The notes: generated by a model not told the origin, from the letters alone. 64,000 bases of DNA from VAYN01 sp964540905 (GCA_964540905.1 CAZIOS010000011.1:9580-73579), one strand, 5' to 3'; positions 50,402 to 57,828 are shown, counted from the stretch's first letter. Numbers and translations are program-made.

Positions 50402-50407
50402 TACGGT
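50402..50407 (+). promoter_or_regulatory. -10 box TACGGT of a small ORF
   Basis: TACGGT with 6 bases to ATG 50414. Confidence 0.5.
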
Positions 50408-50413
50408 CGCGAC

Positions 50414-50575
50414 ATGCCCTGGCCGATGCCGACCGAACTACCGATCGCCGGCGTATTCGTCGAGATCGTCTCGGAGACGGCTGGGACGATGGTCGTCTCG
50501 ACCGGATTCCTGGCCGCTGCCCTTCGCGCGTTGACGATTCTCAGGGCGCCCCGGCAGAGCGGGTTGAGTGGATGA
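50414..50575 (+). CDS. Small 53-residue protein of unknown function
   Basis: ATG 50414 following a TANNNT box by 6 bases. Sequence has a mildly hydrophobic segment GVFVEIVSETAGTMVVSTG then FLAAALRALTILRAPRQ. Stop TGA overlaps the ATG of a 24-residue ORF. Other frames are open here too; the -10 box and the coupling favour this one. Confidence 0.5.
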   Translation: MPWPMPTELPIAGVFVEIVSETAGTMVVSTGFLAAALRALTILRAPRQSGLSG

Positions 50576-50646
50576 CGGCGGCGGGATTCACTGGAGGCTT
50601 TGTCTTCGGCACCCTGGTCTTCATCGCCGATTGGGCGTTTGGCTAG
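50572..50646 (+). CDS. 24-residue hydrophobic peptide
   Basis: ATG 50572 overlaps the preceding stop (ATGA). One short hydrophobic segment (FTGGFVFGTLVFIADWAFG). Might be a translated coupling peptide; weak evidence. Confidence 0.35.
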   Translation: MTAAGFTGGFVFGTLVFIADWAFG

Positions 50647-50649
50647 ACT
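50644..50649 (+). promoter_or_regulatory. -10 box TAGACT of a small membrane gene
   Basis: TAGACT, beginning in the preceding stop codon, with 6 bases to ATG 50656. Confidence 0.55.
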
Positions 50650-50655
50650 GCCCGC

Positions 50656-50871
50656 ATGGTTAGAGCGCTGACAATACGTTTCGCCATGATGTGCGTTGGA
50701 GTGGTTCCGCTCGTCTTCCTGGTCAATGTCCTCGACGCTCCTCCGGAGCTTGCCATGGTTTCCCTGTTGGTCTATATGGCAGTTGGGGCTCTCATCATCG
50801 GCAACTACTGCATCGCGCACGAAGACGAGATCCCGACCCGCGAGCGGCGCCGTCGGGCTCGCCGGGGTTGA
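50656..50871 (+). CDS. 71-residue two-helix membrane protein
   Basis: ATG 50656. Helices MMCVGVVPLVFLVNVL and MVSLLVYMAVGALIIGNYCI, then an Arg-rich tail (RERRRRARRG) that should stay in the cytoplasm. Leaderless-type promoter directly upstream. Not recognised. Convergent with the DUF2304 gene 9 bases on. Confidence 0.7.
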   Translation: MVRALTIRFAMMCVGVVPLVFLVNVLDAPPELAMVSLLVYMAVGALIIGNYCIAHEDEIPTRERRRRARRG

Positions 50872-50880
50872 CCGTCGACG

Positions 50881-51327
50881 TCAGGTCCGCTCGGACTCAG
50901 GTCGGGCCTGCTCTGAGCCGACTCTGCCGCCGCCATTGCGATCTTCGGCGGCCTGCGCCCGCGCCTTTTCCAGCGCCCGCTCCTGGGCCAGCCGGGTTAT
51001 CTGGGCGGCCTGGCGGGACATGATCACGCTGAAGTTGAGCGCCAGGCCGAGCAGCAGCAGCAGCACGATCGAGAACAGGGCGACGTTGGTGTTGCGGACG
51101 CCGAGCAGTTCGGCGACCAGCTTCAGCAGGCCGGGGAAGGCGGCGCCGGCGAGCATGCCGAGGCCGGCGACGAACCAGATCACGCTGTAGCGCTCCTGCA
51201 GGCGGTCGCGGCGGATCAGCTCCAGGATCAGCAGCATGAAGGCGATCGCCAGCACGGCGGCGACGATCCGCGTCTGCGAGGTCAGGTGGACGGTCGTCTT
51301 CGCTGCCGCCAGCGTCAGCGCGCTCAC
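50881..51327 (-). CDS. DUF2304 membrane protein
   Basis: 148 residues from GTG 51327 (GTGA overlap with the glycosyltransferase). Three helices with LELIRRDRLQERYSVIWFVA, the hallmark of DUF2304, then a coiled-coil tail. Regularly found next to polyprenyl-phosphate glycosyltransferases in actinobacteria, where it may anchor or flip the product. Confidence 0.88.
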   Translation of the reverse strand: MSALTLAAAKTTVHLTSQTRIVAAVLAIAFMLLILELIRRDRLQERYSVIWFVAGLGMLAGAAFPGLLKLVAELLGVRNTNVALFSIVLLLLLGLALNFSVIMSRQAAQITRLAQERALEKARAQAAEDRNGGGRVGSEQARPESERT

Positions 51328-52052
51328 CGCTCCGTCTCCGCCTGGCGCGGCCGGAACTGGCCGACCAGCAGCACGACGACGCCCTTGAAGATGAAGAAGG
51401 CCGAGCGCAGCGGGGTCAGGAAGGAGCTGCCGCCGGCCCGCTCCAGCATCCGCACCGGCACCTCCTCGACCCGCAGGCCCTGGCGCACCGCCAGCTGCAG
51501 CGACTCGATCTCGGCGAAGTCGGGCGAGTAGTTCTCGCTGAACAGCGACATCACCCGCCGGTTCGCCGCCCGCATGCCGCTGGTCGTGTCGGTGAAGCGC
51601 TGGCGCGTCGCCAGGGTGAGGAAGAAGCGGAAGACGCTGGTGCCGATCCGCCGCGAGAGGGTCGGCCGGTAGTCGTCGCTGGCCGCGACCGCGTCGGGGT
51701 CGCGGTAGCGCGAGCCGATCACCAGGTCGGCGCGGTCGGCTTCGACCTCGGCCAGCAGCCGCGCCACCTCCGCCGCCGGGTGCTGGCCGTCGGCGTCGAG
51801 GTGGGCGCAGCACTCGTAGCCCTCGCGCAGGGCGTAGAGGTAGCCGGTCTGCAGCGCCGCGCCGAGCCCCTGGTTGAAGGGGAGGGTGGCGACGAGGACC
51901 CCCTCCGCCCGCGCCCGCGCCGTGGTCGCGTCGGTCGAGCCGTCGTCGACGACGAGGATGTCGGCGCCGGGCAGGTGCTCGCGAACGTCGGCGATCACGG
52001 CCGCGATCGACTCCTCCTCGTTCCAGGCGGGTATGAAGACGAGAGTCCGCAC
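51324..52052 (-). CDS. Family 2 glycosyltransferase (DPM1/polyprenol-phosphate type)
   Basis: 242 residues from GTG 52052, with GGGAG nine bases upstream. LVFIPAWNEEESIAAVIADV, VVDDGSTD, HLDADGQHP and LVIGSRYRDP are the nucleotide-sugar and metal-binding motifs. No C-terminal membrane helices, so soluble or peripheral. Probably transfers a sugar to a lipid carrier for cell-surface polymer synthesis. Confidence 0.92.
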   Translation of the reverse strand: MRTLVFIPAWNEEESIAAVIADVREHLPGADILVVDDGSTDATTARARAEGVLVATLPFNQGLGAALQTGYLYALREGYECCAHLDADGQHPAAEVARLLAEVEADRADLVIGSRYRDPDAVAASDDYRPTLSRRIGTSVFRFFLTLATRQRFTDTTSGMRAANRRVMSLFSENYSPDFAEIESLQLAVRQGLRVEEVPVRMLERAGGSSFLTPLRSAFFIFKGVVVLLVGQFRPRQAETER

Positions 52053-52133
52053 GGGCGTCGATTCTCCCACGCTGGCCCGGCGCCGCCCGGCCACGGCCCG
52101 AGGCGGGGATTGGTTTTGTGTTAGTAAACCTTC

Positions 52134-53453
52134 ATGACGGATGGATCGCAGACGCCGCGGATCGGCATGCGCCTCTGGCTCACCGCCGCCTTCGCCGCGG
52201 TCAGCCTGATCACCGCCGGCGCCGTCTACCTCTTCGGCGACAACCAGCAGGCGCTGGTCGGGGCGGTGCTGATCGGCGTCCTCGCCGGCTTCCTGATCGC
52301 GGTCGCGATCTCGCACCGGGTCGTCCGCCTCGCCCGCGCCGCCGGCCAGATCGCCGACGGCTCCTTCGACGGCACCCTCGGCGTCTCCGGCCCCGACGAG
52401 ATCGGCGACCTCGCCCGCGCCCTCGACTCGATGCGGGCCTCGCTGAAAGAGAGCTTCGGCGTCCTCACCGCCGACCGCAACAAGCTGGCGGCGATCTTCG
52501 ACGGCCTCACCGACGCGGTGATGGTGGTCGACTTCGAAGGCCCGGTGCGCTTCTCCAACAGCGCCGCCTCGCGCCTGCTCGACAGCGCCGGCGAGCCGCA
52601 GGAGGTGGTGCTGCCGCAGCTGCACCGCGCCTCCGAGGTCGGCTTCTCCGCCCATCCGGCGCTGCGGATCGGCGACCGCGCCTACGCGATGACGGCGCGC
52701 TCGCTGCCGGACGAGCGGGCGGTGCTGGCGGTGCTGCGCGACCGCACCGAAGAGCTGCGCCGCGAGCTCGCCGAAGCCGACTTCGTCTCCAACGCCGCCC
52801 ACGAGCTGCGCAACCCGCTGGCCGGGATCTCCGGCGCGATCGAGGTCCTGCAGGGCGGCGCCAAGAACGAGCCCAAGGACCGCGACCACTTCCTGGGCCG
52901 CCTGGCCGAGGACGCCGAGCGGATGAACCGGCTGACCCAGTCGCTGCTGACCCTGGCCCGGGTCGAGTCGCGGGGGGCGGCGGAGAGCGAAGTCGTCGAC
53001 GTGCCGAAGGCGATCCGCGACGTCGTCGCCGCGGTCGAGGCGCCGCCGCACGTGGCGCTGGAGGTCGAGGTCGAGCCCGACCTCGCCGCCACCGGCGACC
53101 CGACGCTGCTGCGCCAGGTGATGATCGGCCTGCTCACCAACGCCTTCAAGAACACGCCACCGCCCGGCACCGTTACCGTTCGCGGCCGCCATGACGGAGA
53201 GGGGGAGGTCATCCTGGAGGTCGTCGACACCGGCACCGGTATTCCGGCGGCCGAGATCGAGCGCGTCTTCGAGCGCTTCTACCGCCGCAGCGAGTCGCGC
53301 AAGCAGGAGGGCTTCGGCCTTGGCCTGGCGATCGCGCGGCGGATGGTCGACGTGATGGGCGGCCGCATCGGCGCCGAGTCCCTGCTCGGCCAGGGCAGCA
53401 CCTTCTGGGTGCGGCTGCCGCTCGCCCAACCGAGCCCGACCCCGGTGGCCTAG
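52134..53453 (+). CDS. Sensor histidine kinase (HAMP-PAS-HisKA)
   Basis: 439 residues from ATG 52134. Two N-terminal helices with almost no external loop (about 13-34 and 41-60), HAMP (62-115), a PAS-like region (115-205), HisKA with H223 (AAHELRNPLAGISG) and HATPase boxes GLLTNAFKNTPP, VVDTGTGIP and GFGLGLAIARR. The tiny external loop suggests an intramembrane or cytoplasmic signal. Paired with the response regulator downstream across a large palindrome. Confidence 0.94.
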   Translation: MTDGSQTPRIGMRLWLTAAFAAVSLITAGAVYLFGDNQQALVGAVLIGVLAGFLIAVAISHRVVRLARAAGQIADGSFDGTLGVSGPDEIGDLARALDSMRASLKESFGVLTADRNKLAAIFDGLTDAVMVVDFEGPVRFSNSAASRLLDSAGEPQEVVLPQLHRASEVGFSAHPALRIGDRAYAMTARSLPDERAVLAVLRDRTEELRRELAEADFVSNAAHELRNPLAGISGAIEVLQGGAKNEPKDRDHFLGRLAEDAERMNRLTQSLLTLARVESRGAAESEVVDVPKAIRDVVAAVEAPPHVALEVEVEPDLAATGDPTLLRQVMIGLLTNAFKNTPPPGTVTVRGRHDGEGEVILEVVDTGTGIPAAEIERVFERFYRRSESRKQEGFGLGLAIARRMVDVMGGRIGAESLLGQGSTFWVRLPLAQPSPTPVA

Positions 53454-53614
53454 TGGTCCTCCCGGCAAATTCCGGCACCGATTTGGCGGCTGCAAACCTT
53501 CGCCCGCCTTTGTCCTCGGTCGGCCAAATAGTGGAACTATTCGGCCTCCCTGCGTCCGCGGCGTGCTCGGTTTTCGCTCGCCAAATCGACACCGGACTTA
53601 CCGGGAGGACCACT
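53452..53614. repeat. 163-bp palindrome between histidine kinase and response regulator
   Basis: Perfect outer arms AGTGGTCCTCCCGG (53452-53465) and CCGGGAGGACCACT (53601-53614), a second block CGATTTGGCG/CGCCAAATCG (53479-53488 and 53579-53588), and a central GGCCAAATAG...CTATTCGGCC hairpin (53522-53546). The right arm contains the GGGAGG ribosome site of the response regulator, so folding would hide it. Confidence 0.9.
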
Positions 53615-54318
53615 TGAGCAGCGGCCGCATCCTGATCGCCGACGACGAGCCCTCGGTCCGCGACTCGGTCGGCTACGCGCTGGCCCAGGAGGGCTTCGAG
53701 GTGACCGCGGCCGAGGACGGCGACGTGGCGACGGCGCAGATCGGCGAGGCGATCCCCTTCGACCTGCTGATCCTCGACATCATGATGCCGGGGCCGAGCG
53801 GGCTCGACATCTGCCGCGACGTGCGCTCGCGCAGCGCCGTCCCGATCATCGTCCTCACCGCCAAGGACGCCGAGGTGGACAAGGTCGTCGGGCTCGAGGT
53901 CGGTGCCGACGACTACGTGACCAAGCCCTTCTCGGTCCGCGAGCTGCTCGGCCGCGTCCGCGCCCAGCTGCGCCGCCGCGAGCTCGACCGCTCGCCGCTG
54001 GCCCAGGCGGCGAGGATCGAGGCCGGCCCGGTCGCGATCGACCTCGTCCGCCACGTCGCCACAGTCCGTGGCGCCCCCGTCAACCTCACCCGCTCCGAGT
54101 TCCAGCTGCTGCGCCTCCTGGTCGGCCGCCCCGGCGAGGTCTTCGCCCGCGCCCAGATCATGGAGGAGCTCTGGCAGACCGAGTTCGACGGCGACGAGCG
54201 CGCCTGCGACGTCCACATCTCCAACCTGCGCCAGAAGGTCGAGCGCGACCCGCAGAAACCGGAGCTGGTGGTGACGGTGCGGGGGGTGGGGTACAAGTTC
54301 GACGGCGGCGGGGGCTGA
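53614..54318 (+). CDS. OmpR/PhoB-family response regulator
   Basis: 234 residues from TTG 53614 (GGGAGG five bases upstream); a longer frame to 53563 runs into the palindrome. Receiver with DDEP, D55 (LLILDIMMPG), K of DDYVTKPFSVREL; winged helix LTRSEFQLLRLLVGRPGEVF and C-terminal VRGVGYKF. Cognate of the upstream kinase. Translation may be controlled by the upstream palindrome. Confidence 0.95.
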   Translation: MSSGRILIADDEPSVRDSVGYALAQEGFEVTAAEDGDVATAQIGEAIPFDLLILDIMMPGPSGLDICRDVRSRSAVPIIVLTAKDAEVDKVVGLEVGADDYVTKPFSVRELLGRVRAQLRRRELDRSPLAQAARIEAGPVAIDLVRHVATVRGAPVNLTRSEFQLLRLLVGRPGEVFARAQIMEELWQTEFDGDERACDVHISNLRQKVERDPQKPELVVTVRGVGYKFDGGGG

Positions 54319-54382
54319 TTCAGGCCGCGAGCGGGGCCTCGGCCTCTTTTCCGACCCTGAAGGCGGTGACGATCGCCGCGGG

Positions 54383-54407
54383 TCGCTCGCCGAGCGAGTC
54401 CCTACGA
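54383..54407 (+). promoter_or_regulatory. Operator palindrome and -10 box of the nucleotidyltransferase pair
   Basis: TCGCTCG-C-CGAGCGA (54383-54397) is a perfect 15-bp palindrome; TACGAT (54402-54407) follows, 10 bases before ATG 54418. The layout suits self-repression. Confidence 0.55.
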
Positions 54408-54417
54408 TCTTTTGCAG

Positions 54418-54852
54418 ATGGCAGAGAGGCTCATCACCCGCTCGGACTGGCTCACGGCCCATCCCCCCGCTGCGCGGCAGCTCACCGAGACGCTCGCCGG
54501 GGTGGCCCGGCGCGCCCGTGCCGGTGAGGGCTTTCGCCACGCGGTGAGGGAGTTCCTGGGCGAGTTCGCGCTCCGGGTCGAGCCGAGTTCGCAGGCGGAG
54601 GCGATCGCCGAGCGGCCGCAGCTCACCGGGGATCCTCGTCATGACGCCTACCTGGGGGCGCTCGCGGAGCACCTCGCGGCGGTCCATCGCCTCAGCCGGC
54701 CGTCGTGGTCGGTCGAGCCCGAGCGGTTTCTCGACCGCTTCTGGTTCGTCAGCGACGTGCCCGGTTTCCGGGCGACGGCGATCGCCCAGGCCCCCGCCGC
54801 CTTCCGCCGCCGTGGCGTGTTCATCCCCGAGCGCTCCCTGCACCGCGTCTGA
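54418..54852 (+). CDS. Unknown protein paired with a nucleotidyltransferase
   Basis: 144 residues from ATG 54418. Mostly helical and soluble; WLTAHPPAARQLTETLAGVA, then an Arg-rich middle and FLDRFWFVSDVPGFRATAIA. I do not recognise the family. It precedes the nucleotidyltransferase by one base and sits behind a palindromic operator, so it may be the antitoxin/regulator of a two-gene module. Confidence 0.75.
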   Translation: MAERLITRSDWLTAHPPAARQLTETLAGVARRARAGEGFRHAVREFLGEFALRVEPSSQAEAIAERPQLTGDPRHDAYLGALAEHLAAVHRLSRPSWSVEPERFLDRFWFVSDVPGFRATAIAQAPAAFRRRGVFIPERSLHRV

Positions 54853-54853
54853 A

Positions 54854-55360
54854 GTGGATCGCGGAGAGATCATCGAGGCCCTCACCGTCCTGGCGGCCGA
54901 GTTGGAGCGCCGAGGCGTCAGCGCCGAGATGTACGTCGTCGGCGGTGCCGCGATCGCCCTCGCTTTCGACGAGCGGCGGGCAACGCGCGATATCGACGCC
55001 GTCTTCGAGCCGAAGAACGTCGTCTACGAAGCGGCCGCGGCCGTCGCCGAGCGGCTCGGGCTGCCGGCCGGCTGGCTCAACGACGCGGTCAAGGGCTTCC
55101 TCGATGGAGACGACCCAGCCGCGGCGCCCGTTCTCGATCTGCCGGGCCTCCGTTGCCTCGCGGCCTCTCCGGAGACGCTGCTGGCGCTGAAGGTTCTCGC
55201 CCACCGCGTCGGCGAGGACGAGGACGACGTGCGCCTGCTGGCGGCGGAGCTCGGCCTCGAGCGAGCCGACCAGGTTCTGGCGGTCGCCGAGCGCCGCTAC
55301 GGAGACCGGCTCGACCCCGCCGCCCGCTTCTTCGTCGAGGAGCTGTTCGGCTCCGAGTAG
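54854..55360 (+). CDS. DUF6036-like nucleotidyltransferase, possible toxin
   Basis: 168 residues from GTG 54854. EMYVVGGAAIALAFDERRAT and RDIDAVFEP give the GG...DxD pattern of the minimal nucleotidyltransferase fold; LAASPETLLALKVLAHRVGE is typical of the DUF6036/AbiEii-like group. Such proteins often act in toxin-antitoxin or phage-defence pairs by modifying RNA or proteins. Function here is inferred from fold and pairing. Confidence 0.82.
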   Translation: MDRGEIIEALTVLAAELERRGVSAEMYVVGGAAIALAFDERRATRDIDAVFEPKNVVYEAAAAVAERLGLPAGWLNDAVKGFLDGDDPAAAPVLDLPGLRCLAASPETLLALKVLAHRVGEDEDDVRLLAAELGLERADQVLAVAERRYGDRLDPAARFFVEELFGSE

Positions 55361-55800
55361 CGGCGTTTCTCCTGGCGGCCGGGCTGATCTAAGCCGCCTT
55401 CATACCAAGCTGAAACCGTCGATTTGCAGGAGTAAACCACCCCTGCCTTGACTTCCAGACACATATGTGTCTTAATTTTGCTTGGATCAAGAAACACGGA
55501 TATCCGCGTCTCTTGACAGTTGGAAGCGCAGCCCGGATGGGACCGGGCACAGGGAAAAGCCAGGGAGAGAGGGATGCATCGCATGCAGTTTCAAGCAGCT
55601 TCGAGCAGGGGCCACAGTGCCGGCGCCGCGGCGCCAGGCGTTGCGCCCTCTTTCTTCCGTTTCTCCCAGGCGGCATCCGTTGCTTCCCCTGGCGTGCGCG
55701 GCTCCCAGCGCCTTGAGGCATGCCCCGTCAGGGCCGCCCGTGGCCGCTCCACCGACCTTCTCGCCCCAACCCACACCACGACTCCCCAAGGAGGAGCAAA
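55361..55800. other. 440-bp intergenic leader region of the secreted-protein operon
   Basis: Contains a promoter with a palindromic operator (55448-55476), a second TTGACA at 55513-55518 without a clear -10, a GCCCGG/CCGGGC hairpin (55531-55548), and a weak open reading frame (55574-55804). Several other open frames cross it on both strands and look non-coding. More AT-rich at its left end than the surroundings. Confidence 0.6.
55448..55476 (+). promoter_or_regulatory. Promoter with a perfect 16-bp palindrome in the spacer
   Basis: TTGACT (55448-55453), 17-base spacer, CTTAAT (55471-55476). AGACACATATGTGTCT (55457-55472) is a perfect palindrome filling the spacer and touching the -10, ideal for a dimeric repressor. 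It drives a leader of about 320 bases before GTG 55801. Confidence 0.65.
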
Positions 55801-55804
55801 GTGA
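55574..55804 (+). CDS. Possible 76-residue leader ORF
   Basis: ATG 55574 with AGGGAG upstream; the stop TGA overlaps the GTG of the next gene (GTGA). The sequence (MHRMQFQAASSRGHSAGAAA...) shows no domain or hydrophobic segment. May be a translated leader that couples expression, or chance. Confidence 0.3.
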   Translation: MHRMQFQAASSRGHSAGAAAPGVAPSFFRFSQAASVASPGVRGSQRLEACPVRAARGRSTDLLAPTHTTTPQGGAK

Positions 55805-57828
55805 TCGCACAGGCAATCGCCCGACTCACCGCCACCCGCGCCGCCCTCGCGCCGCGCGTCCGCCGCGGAAGCCTCCTCACCCGTGCCGCCTCGCCCGGTG
55901 CCGACGGGAGTAGTGCGCCTTCAGGCGGTTCTTCCTCTCACGCCGTCCGCATCGCCCTCCTGGCAGCGGTCACCGCCACCTTCTTCCTCTTCGCCGTCGC
56001 CGCGCAGGCCTCTGCCGCCTCGACGATCACGGTCGAACCCGCCGCCGGCTCCACCGGCGAAGGCACGATCATCGGCGGCGAAGAAGAAGGGCCGCTGACC
56101 GAGCTCAACTGCCACATCTCCGGTGAAACCGCCACCGGGCTCTGCGAAATGACGATCACCAGCGGCTTCGTGGAACTCACGTTTGAAGCCGTCAGCGAAG
56201 GCGAAGGCCATTTCGTGGAATGGAACGCCACCGGCGGCCTCGCAAGTAGCGGTTGCAACCATAATCAAAGGACTAAACCCCAATGCTTCGCGGCCGGGTC
56301 CTCCTCCTTCCCGGACTCCCTGCTGGAACCGGAGTTCTCAGCGCTGCCGACCGCCCCTCTCGTCACCACCCAAGGCCCCGGCACGATCACCGAAAGCTCG
56401 ATCGTGATGAATGGCACCGTCGACAACGAAGGCGCCTCCGCAGGCTCATCCTGCAAGTTCCAGATCGCCCTCGAAAGCTCGCCCGCCACCATCATCGAAG
56501 AACCGGCTTGCTCGGTCAACCCGGTCACCGGCACCGCCTCAACCGCGGTCGAAGCGACCGCCACCGGCCTCAGTCCACAGACCAAGTACGTCTACCGCAT
56601 CGTCGCCACCAACACCGGCGGCACCACTATCGGCACCCCGGATCAGGCGGCTGAAACGCTGGCCGCTCCGGCGGCTCCGCCCCTCGTCACCAACGACGCC
56701 CCCGGCACGATCACCGAAAGCTCGATCGTGATGAATGGCACCGTCGACAACGAAGGCGCCTCCGCAGGCTCATCCTGCAAGTTCCAGATCGCCCTCGAAA
56801 GCTCGCCCGCCACCATCATCGAAGAACCGGCTTGCTCGGTCAACCCGGTCACCGGCACCGCCTCAACCGCGGTCGAAGCGACCGCCACCGGCCTCAGTCC
56901 ACAGACCAAGTACGTCTACCGCATCGTCGCCACCAACACCGGCGGCACCACTATCGGCACCCCGGATCAGGCGGCTGAAACGCTGGCGCCGATCGCCAAC
57001 CCCTCCACCCTCACCGTCTTCAAGGGCGGCAACGGCGGCGGGACCGTCACCAGCCTCGCACCGCACACGGGCATCAGCTGCGGCACCGAACCCTGCGAAG
57101 CCACCTTCGAAGAAGGCGACACGGTCGAACTGCACGAGAGCCCGGCTTCCGGCTCGGTCTTCGCCGGTTGGCTCGGCTGCAAACACGTCAGCGCCACCAA
57201 CTGCACCGTGACCCTGACCTCCTCGGCGGTCGAAGTCACCGCCGTCTTCCTCGCCGAAGGCCCCCAGGGCCCAACTGGCCCGCAAGGCCCGACCGGCACC
57301 ACTGGTCCCCAGGGGCCGACTGGCCCAACCGGCCCGCAAGGCCCGACCGGCACCACTGGTCCCCAGGGGCCGACTGGTCCCCAGGGCCCGACCGGAACCA
57401 CCGGCCCGCAAGGCCCGACCGGAACCACCGGTCCTCAGGGCCCGGCCGGGTCGACCGGCTCCCAGGGTCCCGCTGGTGCAGCCGGCTCCCAGGGCCCGGC
57501 CGGCTCTCAGGGCCCAGCCGGCGCCAAGGGGGAACAGGGCGCCGCTGGCCCTCAGGGCCCCGCCGGCCCCGCCGGCAAGGTCACCTGCAAGGTCAAGGGC
57601 AAGAAGGTGACCTGCACCGTCAAGTACGCCACCACCTCCAAGCGCCGCCAGCTGCGCTGGAGCCTGCGCCACGGCGGCCACGCCCTCAGCCACGGCACCA
57701 GCAAGGGCGCTCTGCACCTCGACCTCAGCCACCTGCGCAAGGGGCACTACGTACTCCACGTGAATGGCCAGAAGACGACGATCCTGATCCCAGCCCACAA
57801 GAGCGGCAACGGCCACCAGAACGGTTAG
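55801..57828 (+). CDS. Secreted protein with duplicated Fn3-like repeats and collagen-like stalk
   Basis: 675 residues from GTG 55801 (AAGGAGG upstream). A long charged N-terminus precedes the signal helix (RIALLAAVTATFFLFAVAAQ, near residue 60). Then an anchor-like domain, two almost identical 108-residue units with GLSPQTKYVYRIVATNTGG (Fn3-like), a divergent InlB-type B-repeat (TVFKGGNGGGTVTSL ... FAGWLGC), about 35 GPQ/GPT collagen triplets (residues 487-593), and a basic C-terminal domain with CKVKGKKVTC. No sortase signal. Probably a surface or matrix protein. GAA-rich codon use. Confidence 0.88.
   Translation: MIAQAIARLTATRAALAPRVRRGSLLTRAASPGADGSSAPSGGSSSHAVRIALLAAVTATFFLFAVAAQASAASTITVEPAAGSTGEGTIIGGEEEGPLTELNCHISGETATGLCEMTITSGFVELTFEAVSEGEGHFVEWNATGGLASSGCNHNQRTKPQCFAAGSSSFPDSLLEPEFSALPTAPLVTTQGPGTITESSIVMNGTVDNEGASAGSSCKFQIALESSPATIIEEPACSVNPVTGTASTAVEATATGLSPQTKYVYRIVATNTGGTTIGTPDQAAETLAAPAAPPLVTNDAPGTITESSIVMNGTVDNEGASAGSSCKFQIALESSPATIIEEPACSVNPVTGTASTAVEATATGLSPQTKYVYRIVATNTGGTTIGTPDQAAETLAPIANPSTLTVFKGGNGGGTVTSLAPHTGISCGTEPCEATFEEGDTVELHESPASGSVFAGWLGCKHVSATNCTVTLTSSAVEVTAVFLAEGPQGPTGPQGPTGTTGPQGPTGPTGPQGPTGTTGPQGPTGPQGPTGTTGPQGPTGTTGPQGPAGSTGSQGPAGAAGSQGPAGSQGPAGAKGEQGAAGPQGPAGPAGKVTCKVKGKKVTCTVKYATTSKRRQLRWSLRHGGHALSHGTSKGALHLDLSHLRKGHYVLHVNGQKTTILIPAHKSGNGHQNG
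56376..56987 (+). repeat. Two near-identical tandem repeats of 324 bp
   Basis: 56376-56663 and 56700-56987 are the same 288 bases at an offset of 324, including silent positions as far as I compared them; the short spacers differ. Codes for two Fn3-like units. Recent duplication or ongoing homogenisation. Confidence 0.9.
57259..57576 (+). repeat. Collagen-like triplet repeat region
   Basis: Repeated 9- to 18-base units (GGCCCGCAAGGCCCGACC, GGCACCACT, and variants) encoding GPQGPTGTTGPQGPTG and then GPAGSQGPAG. Prone to length change. Confidence 0.92.

Noticed and set aside
55487..55816. Minus-strand and alternative plus-strand frames in the leader region
   Set aside because: Several overlapping frames are open at once with no ribosome site or domain; only the frame coupled to GTG 55801 was kept, at low confidence.
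56376..57576. CRISPR-like array from the repeats
   Set aside because: Repeats are codon-phased, encode Fn3-like units and collagen triplets, and have no unique spacers of regular length.
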